Source of the DNA: Poriferisodalis sp965208925
Lineage (GTDB): Bacteria; Actinomycetota; Acidimicrobiia; Acidimicrobiales; Poriferisodalaceae
Direction: 5' to 3'
Assembly (NCBI RefSeq): GCF_965208925.1
Contig: NZ_OZ242364.1
Coordinates: 2,046,001 to 2,110,000 of the forward strand
DNA: 64,000 nucleotides
Each line of letters begins with the position of its first letter. The first letter of the stretch is position 1. This document shows positions 16,475 through 26,707 of this stretch, piece by piece. Below the pieces are notes generated by a model. The model had not been told where the DNA came from. It was given only the letters and a program-made list of their open reading frames with translations, and ran no database searches. Position numbers and translations under genes: made by a program.

Positions 16475-18019
16475 GTGAGCGACCCCCGAGCACCGGACCG
16501 TGACGCCTCGCTGAGCACGCTGGGAACCCGTCCGCCGTTCTACCGGGACGCGACGGTCGTGCGCTGGATCGCGCAGGTCGGCACGCTCGTTCTCGTTCTG
16601 GCGGCATTGTGGTTCCTCGCCACCGAGGCGGGGGACAGCCTGCGAGCCCGCGGGGCGAACATCGACTTCGATTTCATCTCCGACCACATCGGCATCAAGG
16701 TCGGTTGGGGGATCGACACCAATCCCGACTCGGGCGGCCGGGCGCTCTGGGTCGGCATGGTGAACACCATCCGGATGGCAGCCGCGGGCATCGCGCTTGC
16801 CTCGGTCATCGGCGTCCTGGTGGGCCTGGCGCGGCTGTCCTCCAACTGGCCGCTCCGACGCCTCGCCGGTGTGTACGTGGAAGCGCTGCGGAACATCCCG
16901 CTGCTGGTGCAGATCCTGGTGTACGCCGCAGTGCTGGCGTCGCTGCCGAATGTCTCGTTCGACATGGGGCCGATCTCGGGTTGGATTCACCTGTCCAACA
17001 AGGGCCTGTCGATCCCGCGCGTCTTCGTCGCCGACGGCTTCTACCAATGGGCCGTCGTCATGCTGATCGGCGGCGTCATCGCGCGCGTCGTTTTCCAGCG
17101 GCTGGCGGCGAGACGCGAGCAGACGGGAATGCAGACCAACGCCGGCGCGTGGGCAACCGGCATCGTCGCAGCCTTCGCCATCGTGGGGTGGTGGGTGCAC
17201 CCCATCTTCGGCTGGTTGGGGAGCGTCTTCGGCGGCCTGTCGGACGCCGTGGGCTCGATCCCGCAGGGCGCGGTGCAGCTCGTCGCTGCGCTGGCGGCCG
17301 CAGCGGTGGCGGTGTGGTGGATACGCCGCTTCCTCGCTCAGCACCGCACTCCAGCGGGTCTCACTCGTCTCACCGACGACGATTGGTTCCGCATGATCTT
17401 CGCTGTCGTGGCAGCGGTGATCGTCGTGCTCTTTGTGGCCGTGCTGTGGCCCGGATTGTCGAGTTGGGTCGTCAACTCATCGAGCGACGGCCTCGGCGTG
17501 CTCGCAGACAAGTTCGGAAACGGCCGTACTGGTCCGCCTATCGACGCGATGCGGCCCGACATCGTGCAGCCGGGCAATTTCCCCAACTACGGACCCGCCG
17601 GATTGAACCTGCCCATCGGTTTTGCGGCGGTCTACTTCGGCGTGGTGTTCTACACGGCTGCGTTCATCGCCGAGATCGTGCGCGGCGGCATTCTGGCAGT
17701 GCCGAAGGGCCAGAGCGAGGCGGCTCAGGCGGTGGGCCTGCGGCGTTCGACGGCGCTGCGGCGGGTGATCCTGCCCCAGGCACTGCGGGTGATCCTGCCT
17801 CCGGTAGGCAACCAGTACCTGAACCTCACCAAGAACACCTCGCTGGCGATCGCGGTGGGCTACAGCGATCTCGTGCAGATCGGCCAGACCGTCTACAACC
17901 AGACCGGCAAGACGCTGCAGGTCATGGCGGTGTGGATGCTGTTCTACCTCGCGTGCTCGCTGACCATCTCGGCAGTCGTCAACTTCTTCAATATCCGGCT
18001 GCGGATCGTGGAGCGCTGA
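16475..18019 (+). CDS. Amino-acid ABC transporter permease (AapQ-like)
   Basis: Membrane subunit of the polar amino-acid importer, 514 residues. Helices begin at about residue 28. The first conserved permease part (GMVNTIRMAAAGIALASVIG, then EALRNIPLLVQILVY) is split from the second (FYTAAFIAEIVRGGILAVPK, then GQSEAAQAVGLRRSTALRRV, the EAA loop contacting the ATPase) by an insertion of about 200 residues with several extra hydrophobic segments. AapQ proteins do carry an insertion here, but this one is long. GTG start behind TAGGGT. The next permease starts 1 nt after its stop. Confidence 0.9.
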   Translation: MSDPRAPDRDASLSTLGTRPPFYRDATVVRWIAQVGTLVLVLAALWFLATEAGDSLRARGANIDFDFISDHIGIKVGWGIDTNPDSGGRALWVGMVNTIRMAAAGIALASVIGVLVGLARLSSNWPLRRLAGVYVEALRNIPLLVQILVYAAVLASLPNVSFDMGPISGWIHLSNKGLSIPRVFVADGFYQWAVVMLIGGVIARVVFQRLAARREQTGMQTNAGAWATGIVAAFAIVGWWVHPIFGWLGSVFGGLSDAVGSIPQGAVQLVAALAAAAVAVWWIRRFLAQHRTPAGLTRLTDDDWFRMIFAVVAAVIVVLFVAVLWPGLSSWVVNSSSDGLGVLADKFGNGRTGPPIDAMRPDIVQPGNFPNYGPAGLNLPIGFAAVYFGVVFYTAAFIAEIVRGGILAVPKGQSEAAQAVGLRRSTALRRVILPQALRVILPPVGNQYLNLTKNTSLAIAVGYSDLVQIGQTVYNQTGKTLQVMAVWMLFYLACSLTISAVVNFFNIRLRIVER

Positions 18020-18020
18020 C

Positions 18021-20030
18021 GTGACCGATCCGATGGTGCCCGCTGCGTCGACCGCTCTCGGTGCCGAGCCGGTCGGCCCGACGGCGAGCCCGCCTGACCG
18101 GCCGAGCCTGCCGCCCGGCCGCTGGATCCGCGAGAACCTCTTTCCCAACGTTCGCAACTCGATTCTCACGATCTTCGCGATCCTCGTCGCCCTGTTCGCG
18201 TACCGCGGCTTGCTGAACTTCGTGTTCAGCGAGGAGCGCTCGTGGATTGCGGTGCGCACCAATCTGCGGCTCCTGTTCACTCAGGCCTATCCCGAGCACC
18301 AGTACATCCGGGTGTGGGTGACCGTCGGGATCGTCATGGTGCTCGCGGGGCTGAGCGCCGGCATCTGGGCCCGCTGGGGCGGCGTGACGCTGAAGCGCTT
18401 GATGGGCTGGCTGGTGTCGGGGGGCGCCCTGATCGCCGTCGGCGTGCTGATACGGGAGCCGAGCGTGCTCACCGACGCAGCAGGCGAATCGGTGCGCGAC
18501 GACGCCGGCGAGCTGGTGCGCGAGTCCTTCGCTGCCGCGATGGCCGACCGCTGGGTGTGGTGGGCCATCGCGATCGTGCTGTTCGGTCTCGGACTGGTGC
18601 TGTGGTCGCTCTTCGATGATCTGAGCCGGCGCACTATCGAGATCGGGGTGGCTTGGCTGGTCTTCGGTGTGCCAGCGCTGCTGGTGGCGTCCACCTGGGT
18701 GATCCGCTACGGGCACTACGGATTTGTCGACGGCGAGTTCATCGCTGAACCCGCGCAGCTCGTGGCGATGAGCACGAGGGTGCCGTGGACGGTCATGTGG
18801 CTGCTGTTGATCGGCTGCTACGGGATCGGTCGGCTTGCACGCGATCGCGCCATCGCCTCGGCGCAAGCGGCTCCTGACGCGGGTGGCGACATCGAGGGAG
18901 CACCTGACGAGGGAGCACAGGAACTGCCCCGGGACGCCCTGACGAAAACCCGAGCGATCGTCAATCTGGCATGGGTGCTGAGCCCGTTCTTCCTCTACTG
19001 GGTCGTCATGCGCGATCCCGAGATCGACTATGCCCATGTGTTCTCGACCATGCTGCCGATGGGGCTGGCCTTCGGAGCGGCGGGCGGGGCGGTGCTGTGG
19101 TGGCTGACACGCAGCGACGCCGGCGAGGTCGGGCGCTTGGCGGCAATCGGCTTGCTGCTGCTGGCGGCATTCCACTGGGTCGCGGCGTACTTCGGCTGGT
19201 ACTCGATGCTGCAGGTTGCACGCATCGCCTTCCTGCTCCTGGCCATCGCCGGGCTGTTCGCTCCCAACTTCGCCGGCGTTGCCGCCCAGCGTCGGAGACT
19301 GGTGGGGGCGTGGCTGTTCGCGGTGCTGGTCGTCTTCTACGGCGCAACGGTCATCAATTCGCCGTCCACTGTCGAGACGCCGACCGACATGTTCATCGGC
19401 GGGTTCAGCGTCACGCTGCTCGTCTCGGTGCTGACGATCATGCTGTCGTTCCCGATCGGGGTGCTGCTGGCGCTGGCCCGCACCTCCCGCCAGCCGATCT
19501 TCCGGGTGCTCTCGACGATCTACATCGAGGTGATCCGCGGCGTCCCGCTCATCACGCTGCTGCTGTTCTTCTCCGGCGTGCTGCCGCTGTTCCTGCCCGA
19601 CGGCATGGAGCTAGCGGAGCTGGCCGCGGCGATCCTCGGGTACACGCTGTTCTCGGCTGCCTACCTCGCTGAGAACGTACGCGGGGGGCTGCAGTCGATC
19701 CGCCGCGGGCAGTACGAGGCGGCTGACGCCGTCGGACTCACCACTACGCAGCGCACTGGCTTCATCGTGCTGCCCCAGTCCTTGCGGGTGTCCATCCCGC
19801 CGCTGGTGGGCCAGGTCATCGCCACGTTCAAGGAGACCTCGCTGCTCGCCATCATCGGGCTGTTCGACTTCCTGCGCATGGCCAACTCGGTGATACCGAA
19901 CCAGTCGCAGTTCTTGGGGGTCCGGCGCGAGGGGTTGCTGTTTGTCTCGGTCGTCTATTGGGTAGTGGCCTTCGCGATGTCGAAGTACAGCCAGCGGCTC
20001 GAGCGACGTGTGGGATTGGGCCAGCGATGA
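18021..20030 (+). CDS. Amino-acid ABC transporter permease with long N-terminal membrane domain (AapM-like)
   Basis: Second membrane subunit of the importer. At 669 residues it is much longer than usual AapM (under 400). Residues from about 50 to 440 contain many hydrophobic segments not needed for a His/Glu-type permease. The conserved permease core is at the C-terminus: FIGGFSVTLLVSVLTIMLSF, YIEVIRGVPLITLLLFFSG, ENVRGGLQSIRRGQYEAADA (EAA loop) and VIATFKETSLLAIIGLFDFL. The GTG start lies 1 nt after the previous stop, so translation is coupled. The extra segments have no assigned role. Confidence 0.87.
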   Translation: MTDPMVPAASTALGAEPVGPTASPPDRPSLPPGRWIRENLFPNVRNSILTIFAILVALFAYRGLLNFVFSEERSWIAVRTNLRLLFTQAYPEHQYIRVWVTVGIVMVLAGLSAGIWARWGGVTLKRLMGWLVSGGALIAVGVLIREPSVLTDAAGESVRDDAGELVRESFAAAMADRWVWWAIAIVLFGLGLVLWSLFDDLSRRTIEIGVAWLVFGVPALLVASTWVIRYGHYGFVDGEFIAEPAQLVAMSTRVPWTVMWLLLIGCYGIGRLARDRAIASAQAAPDAGGDIEGAPDEGAQELPRDALTKTRAIVNLAWVLSPFFLYWVVMRDPEIDYAHVFSTMLPMGLAFGAAGGAVLWWLTRSDAGEVGRLAAIGLLLLAAFHWVAAYFGWYSMLQVARIAFLLLAIAGLFAPNFAGVAAQRRRLVGAWLFAVLVVFYGATVINSPSTVETPTDMFIGGFSVTLLVSVLTIMLSFPIGVLLALARTSRQPIFRVLSTIYIEVIRGVPLITLLLFFSGVLPLFLPDGMELAELAAAILGYTLFSAAYLAENVRGGLQSIRRGQYEAADAVGLTTTQRTGFIVLPQSLRVSIPPLVGQVIATFKETSLLAIIGLFDFLRMANSVIPNQSQFLGVRREGLLFVSVVYWVVAFAMSKYSQRLERRVGLGQR

Positions 20031-20072
20031 GCGGGAACTAGCGATGTCGGCTCAGACAAGGGGGAACTGATC

Positions 20073-20864
20073 ATGAGCATGCAACCGGCCCACGGTGACG
20101 CCACCATCGCGGTGTCCGACGAGCTCGCCGCACGCGACGACATGATCGTGTGCCGCGACGTCGACAAGTGGTTCGGCGATTTCCAGGCGCTGAGCGGCAT
20201 CACCGCAACGATCAAGGAGCAGGAGATCGTTGTCGTGCTGGGGCCGTCTGGATCGGGCAAAAGCACCTGGATCAGGTGCATCAACCGGCTGGAGGCTCAC
20301 CAGAGCGGTCAGATCATCGTGGATGGCATCGAGCTGACCAACGATCTGCGCAACATCGAGAAGATTCGCTCCGAGGTGGGAATGGTCTTCCAGCAGTTCA
20401 ACCTGTTCCCGCACCTGACAGTGATGGACAACATCACGCTGGCTCCGATCTGGGTGCGCCGCAAGTCGCGGCCTGAGGCCGAGGAACTGGCCGAGTCGCT
20501 GCTGGAGCGCGTCGGCATTCCCGAGCAGGCGCAGAAGTTCCCCGGCCAGCTCTCAGGCGGCCAGCAGCAGCGCGTCGCGATCGCGCGCGCACTGGCGATG
20601 GAACCGCGCGTGATGCTGTTCGACGAACCCACCTCGGCGCTCGACCCCGAGATGATCAAAGAAGTGCTGGACGTGATGGAGGAGCTGGCGCGTTCGGGCA
20701 TGACCATGATGGTCGTGACGCACGAGATGGGCTTCGCACGTGAGGTGGCCGATCGGATCATCTTCATGGAGGAAGGCGAGATCGTGGAGGTCGGCACGCC
20801 TCACCACTTCTTCACCGAGCCCGCAGAAGAGCGCACCAAGCTGTTCTTGAGCCAAGTGCTCTAG
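20073..20864 (+). CDS. Amino-acid ABC transporter ATP-binding protein (AapP/GlnQ-like)
   Basis: Energises the two permeases by ATP hydrolysis at the inner membrane face. The 263-residue protein has Walker A GPSGSGKST at about 57-65, Q-loop VFQQFNLFPHLTVMDN, signature LSGGQQQRVAIARAL, Walker B VMLFDEPTSALDPE and switch VVTHEMGFAREVADR. This is the polar amino-acid uptake class. The ATG at 20073 follows a GGGGGAA-like Shine-Dalgarno; it is the last gene of the transporter set. The first 20 residues (Ala/Asp-rich) are an extension. Confidence 0.95.
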   Translation: MSMQPAHGDATIAVSDELAARDDMIVCRDVDKWFGDFQALSGITATIKEQEIVVVLGPSGSGKSTWIRCINRLEAHQSGQIIVDGIELTNDLRNIEKIRSEVGMVFQQFNLFPHLTVMDNITLAPIWVRRKSRPEAEELAESLLERVGIPEQAQKFPGQLSGGQQQRVAIARALAMEPRVMLFDEPTSALDPEMIKEVLDVMEELARSGMTMMVVTHEMGFAREVADRIIFMEEGEIVEVGTPHHFFTEPAEERTKLFLSQVL

Positions 20865-20866
20865 CT

Positions 20867-20888
20867 GCCGCCTGCACAGCTGCGGCAT
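20867..20888. terminator. Possible weak terminator after the amino-acid transporter
   Basis: A 6-bp stem (20867-20872 with 20883-20888) with a 10-nt loop lies between convergent genes. It is weak and has no U-tract. Confidence 0.3.
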
Positions 20889-20902
20889 CAGCGCCAATCG
20901 GC

Positions 20903-21181
20903 TCAGCCCTTGGGTTCGCCGTAGGGGGAGTCAGCTTCCTCGTAGCACTCCGGGTGGTAGTGCTCCACGCGATCCCAACGGTTCTTCACGTACACGTTGC
21001 AGATGATCTGCTCCGCACGGATGCGTGCCCGGAACTTGATGAGCTCATCGCAGACGGCACAGTAGGCCGAATTGCCAGCGTCCACCGTGCGCGACACAGC
21101 CCTGCTCTTCCATCGCTTGCGTTTCGGTGCAGTGGTCTCCGTTGCGGTCTGCGATGACGACGCCGAGGTGTCCGTAGCCAT
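20903..21181 (-). CDS. Small Cys/His protein of unknown function
   Basis: 92 residues. After a Ser/Thr-rich and then basic N-terminus (PKRKRWKSRAVSR) comes a compact region with YCAVCDELIKF and later HYHPECYEEADSPYG. The two Cys of CAVC and the His/Cys of HYHPEC could bind zinc, so a treble-clef-like or ribbon structure is plausible. I do not recognise a named family. The ATG at 21181 has TAGGGT 6 nt upstream (leaderless). It faces away from the HAD gene across a CGCGCG-rich region. Confidence 0.7.
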   Translation of the reverse strand: MATDTSASSSQTATETTAPKRKRWKSRAVSRTVDAGNSAYCAVCDELIKFRARIRAEQIICNVYVKNRWDRVEHYHPECYEEADSPYGEPKG

Positions 21182-21187
21182 GGCGGG

Positions 21188-21193
21188 ACCCTA
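21188..21193 (-). promoter_or_regulatory. -10 box (TAGGGT), leaderless
   Basis: TAGGGT on the minus strand, 6 nt before the ATG of the small Cys/His protein at 21181. Confidence 0.5.
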
Positions 21194-21198
21194 GCGAA

Positions 21199-21291
21199 CG
21201 CTCGCGCGCTTACGGTGGATGTTCGCGCGACATGCGCGATTTCTTCCGCGTTACGCGCGAATTAGTCGACGATAATCGCGCGATGCGCGCG
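21199..21291. repeat. Cluster of CGCGCG palindromes in a divergent promoter region
   Basis: Five CGCGCG cores occur within about 90 bp (near 21203, 21224, 21254, 21277 and 21286). They include a perfect 10-bp palindrome ATCGCGCGAT at 21275-21284, the pair TCGCGC/GCGCGA at 21223-21239, and TTCGCGCG/CGCGCGAA at 21222-21229 and 21254-21261. The cluster lies between two outward-facing leaderless promoters, so it could be an operator array. Confidence 0.6.
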
Positions 21292-21319
21292 CTGTGGTGA
21301 CGACCGGCCGCCTCGTGGA

Positions 21320-21325
21320 TAGCGT
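21320..21325 (+). promoter_or_regulatory. -10 box (TAGCGT) of HAD gene, leaderless
   Basis: TAGCGT lies 8 nt before the GTG at 21334. Confidence 0.5.
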
Positions 21326-21333
21326 GCCGGTCC

Positions 21334-22047
21334 GTGTCTGAGGGCCCACCCAGCACCGCCGATCCTTCACCTCGCGCCGGGAACCACAGCCGATCTGCTT
21401 CGGCCGTCGTGGACGCCGTGCTGTTCGACTTCGGCGGCGTCATCACCGAGAGCCCATTCGAAGCGTTCAATCGCTACGAAGATCGCATCGGAGTGCCACG
21501 CGACACGATCCGGCAGATCAACGCCACCAACCCCGACACCAACGCGTGGGCGCGACTGGAACGCAGCGAGGTGAGCGTCGACGAGTTCTCTGAGCTGTTC
21601 GAGGCAGAAGCTGCCGACCGGGGACACGAGATGTCGGGCGCGCAGGTGCTGGCGTGCCTCAGCGGCGGGCTGCGCCCGCAGATGGTGCGTGCGCTGGAGA
21701 TCCTCGCGGCGCGTCTGCCCGTGGGCTGCATCACCAACAACGTGAGAACGGGTCACGGCGCCGGCATGGCACGCGATGCCAGCGCTGCTGCGGCGGTGGC
21801 GGAGGTGATGCAGCTCTTCGGCGTGGTGATCGAGTCGTCCGTTGTGGGTCTGCGCAAGCCCGACCCCCGCATCTATGAGCTGGCCTGTGACCGGCTCGGC
21901 ATCGACCCGGCGCGCACGGCGTACCTCGACGACCTCGGCATCAACTGCAAGCCGGCTGCGGCGATGGGCATGGCGGCCATCAAGGTGACCGATCCGGACC
22001 AGGCCCTGCTCGAACTGGAGTCACTCGTCGGCTTCGAGCTGCGATGA
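21334..22047 (+). CDS. HAD-superfamily hydrolase (ACAD10/YihX-like)
   Basis: Probable phosphatase of 237 residues. Motif I is VLFDFGGVITESPFEAF: the nucleophile Asp is kept, but the second Asp of DxD is Gly, as in the ACAD10/YihX branches. Motif II is GCITNNVRTG, motif III is the Lys in VGLRKPDPRIYELAC, and motif IV is AYLDDLGINCKPAAAMGM. The substrate is unknown. It starts with GTG at 21334 behind TAGCGT, and an Ala/Ser-rich leader of about 27 residues precedes the fold. It is followed 49 nt later by ettA. Confidence 0.87.
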   Translation: MSEGPPSTADPSPRAGNHSRSASAVVDAVLFDFGGVITESPFEAFNRYEDRIGVPRDTIRQINATNPDTNAWARLERSEVSVDEFSELFEAEAADRGHEMSGAQVLACLSGGLRPQMVRALEILAARLPVGCITNNVRTGHGAGMARDASAAAAVAEVMQLFGVVIESSVVGLRKPDPRIYELACDRLGIDPARTAYLDDLGINCKPAAAMGMAAIKVTDPDQALLELESLVGFELR

Positions 22048-22096
22048 CCGTCAGACCATGACCTCGTGACGGCGATTCGCTGATGGCGGTGCACTG

Positions 22097-23821
<1,725 letters not shown>

Positions 23822-23834
23822 GGCTGAGCCGTCA

Positions 23835-23882
23835 GGCGAAGCCGTGGCCCGAGCGGCCCGTGAGCGCAGCGAACAAGAGCGG
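23835..23882 (+). repeat. Dispersed repeat copy 1 (31-bp core plus tail)
   Basis: The core 23835-23865 is identical to copies at 40974 and 48590. It begins GGCGAAGCCGTGGCCCGAGC and ends CGGCCCGTGAGC. After a 5-nt spacer comes the shared tail GAACAAGAGCGG (23871-23882). This copy is intergenic, between ettA and xth. Confidence 0.93.
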
Positions 23883-23902
23883 AGAGCGAGAGGCTGAGCC
23901 GT

Positions 23903-23908
23903 TAGCGT
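23903..23908 (+). promoter_or_regulatory. -10 box (TAGCGT) of xth, leaderless
   Basis: TAGCGT lies 7 nt before the GTG at 23916, downstream of dispersed repeat copy 1. Confidence 0.5.
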
Positions 23909-23915
23909 CGAACCG

Positions 23916-24689
23916 GTGCGGATTGCCACGTGGAATGTCAACAGCCTGAACGCCAGGCTGGAACGGGTCGATGAATGGCTCGACTACGCCGAGCCGGACG
24001 TGCTGCTGCTGCAAGAGACCAAGATGTCCGACGAGCAGTTCCCGCACCAGCACTTCGACGCGCAGGGCTATGCCTCGGTGCATCATGGCGAAGGCCGATG
24101 GAACGGTGTGGCCATCCTGTCGAGCGTCGGGATAGAGGATCCGGTCGCTGGCTTTGCCGACGGCCGTGAGCCCGACCCCGATGCACGCATCATCTCGGCC
24201 CGCTGCGGTGGCGTCACGGTGAGTTCGGTGTATGTGCCCAACGGCCGCGCCGTCGAACACGAACACTACCACTACAAGCTGGACTGGCTGGGACGCCTGC
24301 GCGCTCACCTCGAGGCCACGTGCGATCCGGCCGAGCCGGTGCTGGTCGGCGGCGATTTCAACGTGTGCCCCGACGACCGAGACGTGTGGGATCCCGACAA
24401 CCCTGAGCCGCGCACCCACGTCACCGATCCTGAGCGAGATGCCATCGCGGAGGTGTGCGATTGGGGGCTGACCGACATCTTCCGCGAGCACTACGACGCG
24501 GACGGCCTGTACAGCTGGTGGGACTATCGAGACGGCGCGTTCTACAAGCGCCACGGCCTGCGCATCGACCTGCTGCTGGGCACCGTGCCGGTGGTCGCGG
24601 CCACGCAGTTCTGCCTCATCGACCGCAACGCTCGCAAGGGAACCAAGCCCTCGGACCACACCCCCGTCTTTGCCGATCTCACGCTCTGA
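23916..24689 (+). CDS. xth: Exodeoxyribonuclease III (AP endonuclease)
   Basis: Base-excision repair nuclease that cleaves 5' to abasic sites and has 3' exonuclease and phosphatase activity. 257 residues of the EEP fold: RIATWNVNSLNARLERV (Asn ligand), VLLLQETKMSDEQFP (metal-ligand Glu), SVYVPNGRAV (Tyr), VLVGGDFNVCPDDRDVWD (catalytic Asp-Asn), and the C-terminal GLRIDLLLG with KGTKPSDHTPVFADL (Asp-His pair). The start is GTG at 23916. It is convergent with the helicase gene, only 5 nt apart. Confidence 0.95.
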   Translation: MRIATWNVNSLNARLERVDEWLDYAEPDVLLLQETKMSDEQFPHQHFDAQGYASVHHGEGRWNGVAILSSVGIEDPVAGFADGREPDPDARIISARCGGVTVSSVYVPNGRAVEHEHYHYKLDWLGRLRAHLEATCDPAEPVLVGGDFNVCPDDRDVWDPDNPEPRTHVTDPERDAIAEVCDWGLTDIFREHYDADGLYSWWDYRDGAFYKRHGLRIDLLLGTVPVVAATQFCLIDRNARKGTKPSDHTPVFADLTL

Positions 24690-24694
24690 GTTGT

Positions 24695-26653
24695 TCAGCG
24701 CTCGCGCGAACTGTCGAGAACAGCTCGGGCGGCGGCCAGCCGGGCGGCGGCGTCGTCTGGTGACAGCGGCGGTGGCTCGGCGGTGGCGGCTGCGATCTGT
24801 GCCAACCAGGGTGAGGGGCTGCGAGGCTGATCCGCCGCGTGCCCGGATCGATGTCGTGCCCACGTGAAGTGCAGCGTGCGTGCCGCTCGCGAGACGGCGA
24901 CATAGAACAGCCGCCGTTCCTCGGGATCGTTGCGGCGCAGGGGCACAAGGCCGTCCTCGACGCCGGCGATCACGACGTGATGCCACTGCAAGCCCTTCGC
25001 TGCATGAAAGGTCGCCAGTGTCACGGCCCCGTCCCGCAGATCGAAGCGGGCGCCTGAGCGGTCGCTGTCGAATAGGTCCGCAGTGAGCTCACGGTCGCTG
25101 GACGACAGCAGGCTGACCCAGGTTGCGAAGCCCTCTCCGGTGGGGCCGCTGCGAGGTGACCTGCGGCCGGACATGCGAGACATCTCGCTGAGATAGGCGT
25201 CGGCGAGGTCGAGCACTCGTTCCAGCGCCGGCTCGGGCCGGTTGTCCGGCTCGGCATCCAGCGCGTCGGCCCGCATGTCGGCGACTGCAGTCGAGAACTG
25301 GTCGCCGGTGACGCGAAGGCGCTCCAGCAGCTGCTGGGTGGCGGGCAGTTGCAGGAATGGGCTTCGCTGCCCGCTGAGTCGGCAGGGGATGCCGCGGGCA
25401 TCCAGAGCGGTCGCGATGTCACCGAGCTGGGCGTTCGTACGAGCGAGCACACCGAACGAGTCCCAGCGCACCCGGCCGACGTGGCGATCAGCGACCCACC
25501 GAGCGATGCCGGCGGCCTCGGCTGCGGCATCGTCGAACGCTGTCACCGTCGGCGCGGGACCCGTCTCGTGCGGTCGCGCCGATGCTTGCGCCCTTCCGCC
25601 GGATCCTGTTGCTTCCTGCTCTTGCTTCCCGCCTTCGACCGACGCGGGCTCGCCGGCCGCTCGGGCCCAGGGCTCAGCCTCTCGGTCGCCGTCTCCTTCC
25701 ATCACCGCCTGAGCGGCGGTGACCAGCGATGGGTGGCTGCGATAGTTGAGCTCGAGCCTGACGATCTGCGCCCCTTCGAAATGGCGCTCGAATCCGGTGA
25801 TGTAGCGACTGTCAGCGCCGTTCCATCCGTAGATCGCCTGGTCGGCGTCGCCGACGGCGCAGATGTCGGCGGTCCCGTTGTGCACTGCTGTGGCGCCGCC
25901 GATCCACTCCTGCAGCAGGTTCCACTGCAGCCGGTTGAGATCCTGGAACTCGTCGACGAAGAAGTGCCGGTGGAGCCAGCGCCGAGCCGCCGCGAAGTCC
26001 TCGTCGGAGCGCATCAGGCGCGTGCATTCGGAGAGCAAGTCATCAAAGTCGAGCAGCCGGCGGCGCGACTTGGTGCGCTCGAAGTGTCCGAAGAGCGCTG
26101 CGGCTGCTTCGGCTGCGGCTGGCCCGAGCCGGCGCGACGCGGGCCCGTCGCGATATTCGGCGACCGACAGGTCGCTCGCCTTGGCCCAGTCGATCTCGCG
26201 CAGCGCGGTGGCGACGGTGATCGGCGGCCGCGGGCCGAACGAACGCTGGAGTTGCTCCGACAGCTCGCCGCTGAGCGCAGCCCGGCTCGGCAGGATCTTC
26301 CGTTCGGCCCGGCCGTGGTCTGTGTCGTACTGCCGGACCTGTGCAAGCGCAATGGAGTGGAACGTGCCGACCGGCCCCATGTCGTCGACATCGGCTAGCC
26401 GCAGCCGCGACCGGAGCTCCCTGGCAGCCCGGCGAGTGAACGTCACGGCCATCGCCCGCTGTGGCTGCATCGACTCGGTGGCAGCTCGCCACGCGATTCG
26501 CTGCGTGAGCACGCGGGTCTTGCCGCTTCCCGGACCGGCCACCACGAGCAACGCTGCCGCTGGGGAACGAACTGCGGCGCGCTGGGCAGAATCGAGTCTG
26601 TCGTCGGGCGGGAGAGCCTCACCGGGATCCGTCGCGGGCGCCGCATCGCTCAC
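24695..26653 (-). CDS. UvrD/Rep-family ATP-dependent DNA helicase
   Basis: Superfamily 1A helicase of 652 residues, 3'-5' by family. Motif I is VAGPGSGKTRVLTQ (about 38-51), Ia is AVTFTRRAARELRSRL, II is FVDEFQDLNRLQWNLLQ, III is AVGDADQAIYGWNGAD, IV is IVRLELNYRSHPSL, V is TFHAAKGLQWHHVVIAGVED, and VI is FYVAVSRAARTLHF. It lacks nuclease or HRDC domains that I can see and is shorter than UvrD1/PcrA, more like mycobacterial UvrD2 without its tail. A polar linker of about 45 residues (near EGGKQEQEATGSGG) splits the second half. The start is GTG at 26653. Confidence 0.92.
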   Translation of the reverse strand: MSDAAPATDPGEALPPDDRLDSAQRAAVRSPAAALLVVAGPGSGKTRVLTQRIAWRAATESMQPQRAMAVTFTRRAARELRSRLRLADVDDMGPVGTFHSIALAQVRQYDTDHGRAERKILPSRAALSGELSEQLQRSFGPRPPITVATALREIDWAKASDLSVAEYRDGPASRRLGPAAAEAAAALFGHFERTKSRRRLLDFDDLLSECTRLMRSDEDFAAARRWLHRHFFVDEFQDLNRLQWNLLQEWIGGATAVHNGTADICAVGDADQAIYGWNGADSRYITGFERHFEGAQIVRLELNYRSHPSLVTAAQAVMEGDGDREAEPWARAAGEPASVEGGKQEQEATGSGGRAQASARPHETGPAPTVTAFDDAAAEAAGIARWVADRHVGRVRWDSFGVLARTNAQLGDIATALDARGIPCRLSGQRSPFLQLPATQQLLERLRVTGDQFSTAVADMRADALDAEPDNRPEPALERVLDLADAYLSEMSRMSGRRSPRSGPTGEGFATWVSLLSSSDRELTADLFDSDRSGARFDLRDGAVTLATFHAAKGLQWHHVVIAGVEDGLVPLRRNDPEERRLFYVAVSRAARTLHFTWARHRSGHAADQPRSPSPWLAQIAAATAEPPPLSPDDAAARLAAARAVLDSSRER

Positions 26654-26659
26654 GAGGCG

Positions 26660-26665
26660 AACCTA
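26660..26665 (-). promoter_or_regulatory. -10 box (TAGGTT) of uvrD-like gene, leaderless
   Basis: TAGGTT on the minus strand lies 6 nt before the GTG at 26653. Only 29 bp separate it from the opposite -10 box at 26695, so the two promoters must overlap. Confidence 0.5.
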
Positions 26666-26694
26666 GACCCCTCTGACCCTGGGGTTGGCAGCCA

Positions 26695-26700
26695 TACGCT
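26695..26700 (+). promoter_or_regulatory. -10 box (TACGCT) of BtuF-like gene, leaderless
   Basis: TACGCT lies 7 nt before the GTG at 26708. A CTGACC 16 nt upstream could serve as the -35. Confidence 0.5.
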
Positions 26701-26707
26701 GCTGAAG

